The notes below the pieces were generated by a model that ran no database searches, had not been told where the DNA came from, and saw only the letters and a list, made by a program, of their open reading frames with translations. Positions 6,567-12,286 of a DNA stretch of 12,286 nucleotides are shown in pieces. The DNA comes from CAZNQW01 sp964575225 (lineage in GTDB: Bacteria; Chloroflexota; Anaerolineae; JAAYZQ01): the NCBI GenBank assembly GCA_964575225.1, contig CAZNQW010000110.1, positions 1-12,286 of the forward strand. The letters run 5' to 3'. Within the stretch, counting starts at the first letter, position 1, and every line of letters starts with the position of its first letter. The translations under genes and the position numbers were made by a program.

Positions 6567-8603
6567 ATGGTGACCAAAGGGCAACGTCTGGCGGCTTTGT
6601 TGCTATTGGCAGCCGCCTTGGCTCTTGCGGGGTTGGGCCAGATCTACTTTTTTCACCGACGGGAATATCTCTGGGACGGCGTCCTCTTTTATGGCGTGGC
6701 GGTGATCTGCTTCCTTCTGGCCTGGCGCGTCCTCTCCCCCCCGACCCAGGCGGAGCGCCCTACGCGTTCCTGGCGTGTGGAATTTGAATGGGTCCTTCGC
6801 CACCCGGTGCCCTCGCTGCTGTTGATCGCCGGCGCCACCCTCTCGGGGTTTGCCACGCTGCTGGCCCGGCCTCGCGCCTGGGACTCGTACACCGGCGATC
6901 TGGCAGCCTTCTGGTTGGCCGGAATTGCCTGCGTGTTGGGGGCGGCCTTTTGGCCGTCGTCGTGGAGCCGCTGCTCCCCGCGGGCGTGGCGGGCGCGCTT
7001 GCAGGGCCTCCCCCGCTCGGTCTGGTTGGAAGCCGCGATGGTGGCAGGGCTGGCGATTTTGGCCTTTGCCCTGCGGGCGGTCTCACTGGAATCGATCCCC
7101 TTTGCCCTGGGCGGTGACGAGGCTTGGCATGGGCTGTTGGCGCGCCAGGTGCTGGCGGGCAAGCTGCGCAACCCCTTTGTGATGGGCTACATGTCGATGC
7201 CCACCCTTTTCTACTGGCCCGTGAGCTGGTCGCTGTGGCTGGTGGGCGATACGATGGTGGGGTTGCGCCTTCCTGCGGCATTGGCCGGCGCAGCCACGGC
7301 GCCCGTGTTGTACCTGTTGGCCCGGCGCCTGTGGGGGCGGCGGGTGGCGTTTTTGGCGACGGCGTTCCTGGCGACCTACGACTATCACCTTCATTACAGC
7401 CGCCTGGGGGCCAACAATGTGTGGGATGCCCTCTTTGTGATGCTGGCGCTGTGGATCCTGGTCGAGGGGTTGGCCGCCAAGGAGCGGCCCCACCAGGTGC
7501 GGGCCTACCTGCTGGCTGGGCTGGCTATGGGGCTGAGCGCCTACTTTTACACCGGGGCCCGATTGCTACCATTGATGATCGGGGCCTATCTGCTGTTCCT
7601 CTGGCTGCGGCAACCACTGGTTCGCGCCCGCGAAACCCCATGGCCTGGGCTCGACGGGCGGCTGATCCTTCTGCTGCTCGTGGCCTTTGCCGTTGCTGCC
7701 GGTCCGATTCTGGGGTTTGCCCAGGCCCACCCCGACGACTGGAATGCCCGGGTCAATCAGGTGGGTATCCTCCAATCGGGCTGGCTGGCCCGCGAACCGG
7801 GGCTGACGGGCAAAAGCACGCTCCAGATCCTTGCCGAGCAGTTGGGGCGAGCCGCCGGGGCCTTTCACGTCTTTCCCGACCGGACGGCATGGTATGGTGC
7901 GGATCGACCGCTGTTGGGGTTCCTGGCGGGGGTGTTCGCCATGCTGGGCATGGTCTGGGCGGCTATGCATTGGAAGGACCGGCGTTGCTTTTTGGTGCTG
8001 CTGTGGTTCTGGTCGGTGATTGTCACCGGAGGCATGCTCACCGAGAGCCCGCCCTCCAGCCAGCGGTTGGTCCTGGCGATCCCGGCGGTGGCACTGTTGG
8101 TGGCCTTGGGGCTGGAACAGACGGTGAACCTGGCGCGCCAGGCCGCCGGGCTGGAGGGTCACTGGGAACGTGTGGCGCTGGGCGCCCTGCTCTTGGCGCT
8201 GACGCTGGGCAGTGTGCATTTCTACTTTGTCGAGTTTACGCCCCAGCGGCGCTATGGCACGGCCAATGCCGTCACCGCGACCATGATGGGTCACTACCTG
8301 GACGGGCTAGACGCTGGGTATGACGCCTATTTCTTTGGGGCGCCCTCCATCTATTGGGCCTTTGGGTCCATGACCTTTCTGGCGCCCGGTATCGATGGTC
8401 GCGACGTGGTAGAACCCCTGTCGGGCCCCCCGGACTGGAACCTGGATGGGCAGAGTACTGTCTTTTTGATCGTCCCAGAAAGGGCTGCAGAATTGGCCTG
8501 GATGCAGGAGAGGTGGCCCGAGGGTGAGGTGCGCGAGTTCTATGATCAGGAGGGGCGCCTGCGATTCCTCGCCTACGAGGTGCCGCCAGCAGCGAACCCG
8601 TAG
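6567..8603 (+). CDS. GT39-family membrane glycosyltransferase (PMT/ArnT-like)
   Basis: This 678-residue polytopic membrane protein is of the GT-C fold. A long N-terminal hydrophobic region of about four segments precedes the PMT_2-like core, which opens with 'LRAVSLESIPFALGGDEAWHGLLARQVL'; the acidic pair D184-E185 in the first large outside loop is the expected catalytic site of this superfamily. Further core motifs are 'GLRLPAALAGAATAPVLYLLARRLWG', 'HYSRLGANNVWDALFVMLALW' and 'GLSAYFYTGARLLPL'. Such enzymes use polyprenyl-phosphate sugars on the outer face. A soluble tail of about 120 residues ends the protein. The ATG at 6567 is chosen over a TTG at 6552 because the GAGGGGAG ribosome-binding site lies between them. 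It ends 33 bp from a convergent gene. The acceptor could be protein, lipid or glycan. Confidence 0.88.
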   Translation: MVTKGQRLAALLLLAAALALAGLGQIYFFHRREYLWDGVLFYGVAVICFLLAWRVLSPPTQAERPTRSWRVEFEWVLRHPVPSLLLIAGATLSGFATLLARPRAWDSYTGDLAAFWLAGIACVLGAAFWPSSWSRCSPRAWRARLQGLPRSVWLEAAMVAGLAILAFALRAVSLESIPFALGGDEAWHGLLARQVLAGKLRNPFVMGYMSMPTLFYWPVSWSLWLVGDTMVGLRLPAALAGAATAPVLYLLARRLWGRRVAFLATAFLATYDYHLHYSRLGANNVWDALFVMLALWILVEGLAAKERPHQVRAYLLAGLAMGLSAYFYTGARLLPLMIGAYLLFLWLRQPLVRARETPWPGLDGRLILLLLVAFAVAAGPILGFAQAHPDDWNARVNQVGILQSGWLAREPGLTGKSTLQILAEQLGRAAGAFHVFPDRTAWYGADRPLLGFLAGVFAMLGMVWAAMHWKDRRCFLVLLWFWSVIVTGGMLTESPPSSQRLVLAIPAVALLVALGLEQTVNLARQAAGLEGHWERVALGALLLALTLGSVHFYFVEFTPQRRYGTANAVTATMMGHYLDGLDAGYDAYFFGAPSIYWAFGSMTFLAPGIDGRDVVEPLSGPPDWNLDGQSTVFLIVPERAAELAWMQERWPEGEVREFYDQEGRLRFLAYEVPPAANP

Positions 8604-8636
8604 AGTGGGAGTGGGTACCCTTTGCGTGGGACAGCC

Positions 8637-9437
8637 TCACGCCTTTGGACTTTGCTCCGGGTCCTGGATACCGGATGCCTGGCTCTGGCGCCACAGCACC
8701 AGCACTCCTGCCGCCGAGGCAAAGGCGAGGATCAGGTCGATGATTTGAGTAATGCGCCAGGGGCCGAGCACGATGGCCTCGTCACCCCGCGCGAGATCCA
8801 GGAAGAACTGCGCGGCAAAGTAGAGCAGAGAAAAAATCAGGAATCCTGCGCCGGCAAAGGGCCAGCGATCCCGAAGCAGCCAGACGATCAATAGCAACAG
8901 CAAAGCCAGACCCATGCCCATGATCTGGGTGGCGAATCGCGGAGCCACCACGCCATAGATGTCGGGCAGGACCAGGGTGCCGAACCCCTCGCCCAGGCGA
9001 CCGTAGGCGCTGCCGCCCATCAGGCAGGCGGCCCAGCCAAAGGCAATGGCCAGCGCCAGGCTGGGTGTGAGCAGATCGGCCAGTTCCCAAAAAGAGAGGC
9101 TGTCTGCGGTGTCAGCCTCGAATTCGGTCAGAAGGAACAGGACCAGCAGGCCGCCCAGGAATGCCCCGTGGAACGAAAGCCCCCCTTCCCACAGCCGCAC
9201 GATCCGTCCCCAGTCCTCGCTAAAGGCGCTCCAGTTGGCAACGACAAAGCCGAGCCTGCCGCCGCCGATGCCGCCGAGAAGGATCCACAACCCCGCATCG
9301 AGGACCCGGTCGGGGCCCAGCCGGCGGCGCTTGGCTTCATAGTAGGCGAGGGCCAACGCCAGGACCAACCCCAGATCCAGCAGCACGGTGTAGGTGGGAA
9401 TCGTTAGCTTGCCGATGATGAATAGATTGGGATGCAT
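8637..9437 (-). CDS. lgt: Lgt-family (prolipoprotein diacylglyceryl transferase-like) membrane protein, diverged active site
   Basis: This 266-residue protein has seven likely membrane helices and the Lgt fold pattern: 'IPTYTVLLDLG' (Y16, matching E. coli Y26), 'GGIGGGRLGFV' (55-65), 'WEGGLSFHGAFLGG' with H90 matching H103, and 'YGR' with G146 matching G154. Lgt moves diacylglyceryl from phosphatidylglycerol to the lipobox Cys of prelipoproteins. However, the usual 'GRLGNFINGE' stretch reads 'GWAACLMGGS', so W135, C138 and S143 sit where E. coli has R143, N146 and E151, and Q210 aligns with R239. Either it is a diverged paralogue with another role or the active site is rearranged. The ATG at 9437 has only a weak AGAG upstream. 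It follows the fusion gene on the same strand after 78 nt that contain a strong hairpin. Confidence 0.82.
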   Translation of the reverse strand: MHPNLFIIGKLTIPTYTVLLDLGLVLALALAYYEAKRRRLGPDRVLDAGLWILLGGIGGGRLGFVVANWSAFSEDWGRIVRLWEGGLSFHGAFLGGLLVLFLLTEFEADTADSLSFWELADLLTPSLALAIAFGWAACLMGGSAYGRLGEGFGTLVLPDIYGVVAPRFATQIMGMGLALLLLLIVWLLRDRWPFAGAGFLIFSLLYFAAQFFLDLARGDEAIVLGPWRITQIIDLILAFASAAGVLVLWRQSQASGIQDPEQSPKA

Positions 9438-9474
9438 TCTGCTCTGTCGACTGTTTGCGTCCGGGCCGGATGTC

Positions 9475-9506
9475 GCCCTGCCCCGAGAATGTCCTCGGGG
9501 CAGGGC
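9475..9506 (-). other. Strong 13-bp hairpin between the fusion gene and the Lgt-family gene
   Basis: GCCCTGCCCCGAG (9475-9487) and CTCGGGGCAGGGC (9494-9506) are perfect complements around a 6-nt loop. On the minus strand it starts about 10 nt after the fusion-gene stop. No T-run follows on either strand, so it is either a U-less terminator or a processing/stability element that separates expression of the two genes. Confidence 0.7.
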
Positions 9507-9515
9507 CTGTGGTGG

Positions 9516-12011
9516 CTATTCCTGAAGGCCGTCTACGATGCGCACGTAGCGCTCGACGATGTCCTGGGCTTCCTGGTCGGAACTCCCTTCGGCATAGATG
9601 TGGAACCTGGGGTAGTCGGGGTCGGGCAAGATCAATACCCATTCCCGGTCGCCCAACAGGATTTTGATGCCGTCGATCAGCTCGGCGCGGCGGTCTTTGT
9701 ACTGCTCGTTGAGCAGGCGCATGACCGTGCCTTTGGCCTCCCAGGGGCAGGAGACCTCGCGGTGGGCGATATAGTAGGCAGGGAGGCTGGCGATGACCTG
9801 GGAGAGGCTCGTCTTTTGGATGGCAAGGCACTCGATCAGTTTGACGGTGGCCATAAGCCCATCGATGGCGGCCTGAAATTGAGGGAACACAAAGTTGCCC
9901 ATGCCGTCAGTGGCCATGATCACGCCTTCTCGGGTCGACATTTCCATCAACGATTGAGAATCCACTTTGCAGCGGAGGACCTGCCCCCCATGCTGTTGGG
10001 CAATCTTTTCGAAAATGTTGGGCATGTGCACGGGGACGACGAGGGTGTGGCCCGGGTTGATCTGCATCACCAAAGAGGCCAAGGCTGCCGCGGCAGCAAT
10101 TTCGGACACGTGATGGCCCTGCTCGTCTACCACAAAGATCTTTTCCCCACCTACGTCCAGCCGCACGCCCAGGTCGGTGTCGAGCGCGCCGGTGATCAGC
10201 GCCATCTGGTGCAGCGCCTTTTCGAATTCGGCCGGCGGCACCGACATTTTGTCACCGTTGACCTGGGCGGCGAGGGGCACCACTTCTACCCCTAACTCGC
10301 TAAGGATCGGTGAGAGCGCTTCGGATGTGGTGGCGTAGGCAAAATCGACGACGATTTTCATTTCCGCTTGACGAATGGCCTCGATGTTGACGGCCTTGAG
10401 AAACCCTTCGATGTAGGTCTCGATGACTCGGGGAGCGTATTCGATGGTGCCGATTTCGTCCAGGTAGACCCGTCGAAAGTCCTCCCGGAAAAAGGTGCGT
10501 TCGATAGCCCGTTCGGCGTTTTTGCTCAGGTTCCCGCCATCGCTGTTAAAGAACCGAATGTCGGTGACACGGCGGTCAAAGGGCGAGATGCGGACATGCA
10601 CCCCGCCGACCGCTGGGGTGACCTTGGTGTAGTAACGGGCCACAGGAATGGGCATCGAGCGCAGGTCCTGAGCGTGGATGCCGGTGGAAGGCAAGCCCGA
10701 GATAACGGCCCGCTTGAGCATCCGTGGACTGCGGTGGGGATCGCGGTTGATGGTGACGCTGCTGCCCTTGGGCAGGGTGGCCCCAAAGGCGGCGCCGATC
10801 TTGGCAGCGAATTCGGGGGTAAGGTCGACGTTGGTGACGCCCGTGACGCCAAAGCGACCGAACAGCACCCGCCGACCGCGGGCGCCCCAGATGATACTGC
10901 TCTTGATCGTGGCCCCCGGCTCGATCTCTTTTTCGGGCCAGACTTTGACGTTGGCGTGGAGGACGGCGCCTTCGCCGACGATGGAATTGTCGCCCAGCAC
11001 CACCCCTTCGAAAATGACGGATTTGGCCTTGATGGTACACTGTCGGCCGATGATGGCACCTCGTATCTCGGCACCCTCGCCAATGTAGCAGTTGCGCCAG
11101 ATAATGCTGCGCTCAATGTGGGCTCGGTTGTCGAGGATGGTCGAGTCGCGGACTACGGTGGGGCCGTGGATGATCACACCGCCCTTGACCTTGACCTCGT
11201 CGCCGAGATAAATCGGTCCGTAGAGCTGGGCGTCTGGGGCGATTTCTACGCCCTCGCCCACCCACACATCGCCGCCGATGTGTTTGCCCAGAGGTTCGGT
11301 CATCACGCGATGGTAGAGCACGTCGGCGCTGGCGCGCATATACTCGCCAATGTCGCCCACGTCGGTCCAGTTGCCGCCGGCGACAAATCCGTAGAGGGGG
11401 CGCCCGTCACTGAGCAGTTGAGGAAAGACGTCCTTGCTCCAGTCGGTGGGTACGCCCTCTTCGATAAGGTCCAGGACCGACGGCTCGATGACATAGATGC
11501 CGGTGTTGACCGTATCGGAGATGACCTCGCCCCACGAGGGCTTTTCCTGGAATTGGGTGATCCTGCCATCGCCGTCGGTGATGATCACGCCATATTCAAG
11601 GGGATTGGGGACGCGATACAGGGTCAGGGTGGCCTCTGCGCCCTTTTCTTTGTGAAAGTCAATGACTTCTTGAAGATTAATGTCAGTAACGGCGTCGCCG
11701 CTGATGATGACAAAGGGCTCGTCCAGGAACTGCTGGGCGTTCTTGACGCTGCCGGCCGTGCCCAGCGGACTCTCTTCAATGGCATAGTGGATTTTCATAT
11801 CCATGCTGGATCCATCGCCAAAATAGTCCTGGATGATTTCGGGCATAAAGTGAAGGGTGACGACGACCTCGGTAATCCCCTGGCGCTTGAGAAGATCGAG
11901 GATGTGAGCCATCACCGGTTTGGACACGATGGGGACCATCGGCTTGGGTCGACCAATGGTTAATGGGCGCAGTCGAGATCCTTCTCCTCCAGCCATGACG
12001 ACAGCTTTCAT
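9516..12011 (-). CDS. Mannose-1-phosphate guanylyltransferase/phosphomannomutase-like fusion protein
   Basis: This 831-residue cytoplasmic protein has three parts. Residues 1-235 form a nucleotidyltransferase: 'MAGGEGSRLRPLTIGRPKPMVPI', metal-binding D106 in 'SGDAVTD', 'FQEKP' and 'GGNWTDVGDIGEYM'. Residues about 245-375 are left-handed beta-helix hexapeptide repeats. Residues about 380-831 are a phosphohexomutase-type module ('FGRFGVTGVTNVDLTPEFA', 'INRDPHRSPRM', 'GLPSTG'). The likely reaction is GTP + mannose-1-phosphate to GDP-mannose. The mutase half keeps a Ser (S476 in 'VRISPFD') at the catalytic position but lacks the TASHNP, DGDxDR, GExSGH and SGTEP loops in usual form, so mutase activity is doubtful. 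The ATG at 12011 has AAAGGAG at good spacing; the frame's 46-codon upstream extension crosses the promoter. Glucose-1-phosphate specificity is an alternative. Confidence 0.9.
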   Translation of the reverse strand: MKAVVMAGGEGSRLRPLTIGRPKPMVPIVSKPVMAHILDLLKRQGITEVVVTLHFMPEIIQDYFGDGSSMDMKIHYAIEESPLGTAGSVKNAQQFLDEPFVIISGDAVTDINLQEVIDFHKEKGAEATLTLYRVPNPLEYGVIITDGDGRITQFQEKPSWGEVISDTVNTGIYVIEPSVLDLIEEGVPTDWSKDVFPQLLSDGRPLYGFVAGGNWTDVGDIGEYMRASADVLYHRVMTEPLGKHIGGDVWVGEGVEIAPDAQLYGPIYLGDEVKVKGGVIIHGPTVVRDSTILDNRAHIERSIIWRNCYIGEGAEIRGAIIGRQCTIKAKSVIFEGVVLGDNSIVGEGAVLHANVKVWPEKEIEPGATIKSSIIWGARGRRVLFGRFGVTGVTNVDLTPEFAAKIGAAFGATLPKGSSVTINRDPHRSPRMLKRAVISGLPSTGIHAQDLRSMPIPVARYYTKVTPAVGGVHVRISPFDRRVTDIRFFNSDGGNLSKNAERAIERTFFREDFRRVYLDEIGTIEYAPRVIETYIEGFLKAVNIEAIRQAEMKIVVDFAYATTSEALSPILSELGVEVVPLAAQVNGDKMSVPPAEFEKALHQMALITGALDTDLGVRLDVGGEKIFVVDEQGHHVSEIAAAAALASLVMQINPGHTLVVPVHMPNIFEKIAQQHGGQVLRCKVDSQSLMEMSTREGVIMATDGMGNFVFPQFQAAIDGLMATVKLIECLAIQKTSLSQVIASLPAYYIAHREVSCPWEAKGTVMRLLNEQYKDRRAELIDGIKILLGDREWVLILPDPDYPRFHIYAEGSSDQEAQDIVERYVRIVDGLQE

Positions 12012-12060
12012 CGTCAGCTCCTTTCGTTGTTCGAATTTGGGGGGTGCAAGTACATACCCT

Positions 12061-12089
12061 ATCATACCACAAATAAAGGTAGAAGCCAA
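12061..12089 (-). promoter_or_regulatory. Promoter for the fusion gene and the Lgt-family gene
   Basis: On the minus strand a TTGGCT -35 (12084-12089) is 17 nt from a TATGAT -10 (12061-12066), which also carries the TG of an extended -10 (TGGTATGAT). Initiation near 12054 gives a leader of about 43 nt containing the AAAGGAG ribosome-binding site. Confidence 0.72.
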
Positions 12090-12122
12090 GCGGTAGATTG
12101 GGTCGTTGGGGCCCCCGCAGGA

Positions 12123-12153
12123 AGCCCCCGGGACGGGGGCTCGGAGCATTTTT
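12123..12153 (+). terminator. Possible terminator-like GC hairpin
   Basis: AGCCCCCG (12123-12130) pairs with CGGGGGCT (12134-12141) around a 3-nt loop. A T5 run (12149-12153) follows on the plus strand, but 7 nt after the stem. On the minus strand no T-run follows. No gene that it would clearly terminate is in the window; it may serve a gene beyond the right edge or act on read-through into the fusion-gene promoter. Confidence 0.35.
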
Positions 12154-12164
12154 CTGCCAGGTCA

Positions 12165-12178
12165 TCCAGAAATCTGGA
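12165..12178. repeat. Short inverted repeat TCCAGA-AA-TCTGGA
   Basis: Perfect 6-bp arms flank a 2-nt centre, and outer CCAGG (12157-12161) and CCTGG (12185-12189) arms extend the symmetry imperfectly. It lies upstream of the fusion-gene promoter and 40 bp (centre to centre) from the next palindrome. Confidence 0.4.
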
Positions 12179-12200
12179 ATACGTCCTGGGGGCCGGGTTG

Positions 12201-12222
12201 TCGATTTTTGTGCAAAAATCGA
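12201..12222. repeat. 22-bp near-palindrome TCGATTTTTG-TG-CAAAAATCGA (candidate operator)
   Basis: Perfect 10-bp arms (12201-12210 and 12213-12222) surround a 2-nt centre. The 2-nt centre and A/T-rich arms fit a protein-binding site better than an RNA hairpin. It sits about 110 bp upstream of the -35 of the fusion-gene promoter, and just left of a TTGACA at 12234-12239 that has no matching -10, so it may instead belong to a gene beyond the right edge. The rest of 12090-12286 shows no gene. Confidence 0.5.
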
Positions 12223-12286
12223 ATCAAAATGGTTGACATTCGGTCATAACTCCAGGGGCGGCGTTTCACCCAGCCAGCCCGCGATT

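Noticed and set aside
7124..8323. 399-codon frame overlapping the GT39 gene in another frame
   Set aside because: Low-complexity Gly/Ala/Arg-rich translation typical of an off-frame read; the GT39 frame has membrane helices and family motifs.
10368..11963. 531-codon open frame on the plus strand, antisense to the fusion gene
   Set aside because: It is the shadow of a GC-rich gene. Its translation is rich in Asp, Gly, Val and His without domain motifs, while the minus-strand frame has clear guanylyltransferase and mutase-fold motifs and a proper ribosome-binding site.
12012..12149. N-terminal extension of the fusion protein to an upstream ATG
   Set aside because: The extension crosses the TTGGCT/TATGAT promoter, and AAAGGAG sits directly before the ATG at 12011, where the conserved MKAVVMAGG start begins.
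12234..12239. TTGACA on the plus strand near the right edge as a promoter
   Set aside because: The region 16-18 nt downstream is G/C-rich with no -10-like sequence; kept only as context for the nearby palindrome.

Overview
The window looks like ordinary chromosomal DNA from a GC-rich bacterium, most plausibly a Chloroflexota (Anaerolineae-like) lineage. The hints are a long fused mannose-1-phosphate guanylyltransferase/phosphomannomutase-like protein of a type I recall from Chloroflexi and Cyanobacteria, large GT39 and flippase-like membrane proteins, and a MurA with Asp at the usual fosfomycin-target Cys. This placement is inference from protein character only. I see no IS element, integrase, CRISPR array, toxin-antitoxin pair or recognisable defence system, and coding density is high.

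Layout, left to right. Positions 1-203 hold no gene I can support. From 2949 down to 204 lies a minus-strand group: S-adenosylmethionine hydrolase (DUF62 family), then murA, then a small Yip1-family membrane protein. A good sigma-70-type promoter (2966-2994) precedes the first gene. Next, also on the minus strand, is a tRNA-Lys(CTT) with a perfect consensus promoter (TTGACA-17-TATAAT) and its own terminator. Back to back with that promoter, a plus-strand promoter starts a surface-glycan block: YbhN/AglD2-like flippase-type membrane protein, GT4 glycosyltransferase (4-nt overlap), class I methyltransferase and, behind its own extended -10 promoter and a leader hairpin, a GT39 (PMT/ArnT-like) membrane glycosyltransferase. 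It ends convergently, 33 bp from a minus-strand pair transcribed from a promoter at 12061-12089: the 831-residue guanylyltransferase/phosphohexomutase-like fusion, then an Lgt-family membrane protein. Positions 12090-12286 are noncoding and carry several inverted repeats.

Working together: the fusion protein would supply a sugar nucleotide (probably GDP-mannose). The GT4 enzyme would use an NDP-sugar. The YbhN-like and GT39 proteins would act at the membrane with polyprenyl-linked sugars on the outer face. This is a coherent cell-surface glycosylation neighbourhood next to peptidoglycan (MurA) and lipoprotein-like (Lgt family) functions, but the joint pathway is inferred from context.

The most notable points are residue-level oddities in otherwise familiar families: MurA with Asp117 in place of the fosfomycin-target Cys; a phosphomannomutase half whose canonical loops are largely degenerate; and an Lgt homologue lacking the residues that align with E. 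coli R143, N146 and R239. At the DNA level there are several regulatory-looking inverted repeats, including one overlapping the -35 of the SAM hydrolase promoter and a 22-bp near-palindrome near the right edge.
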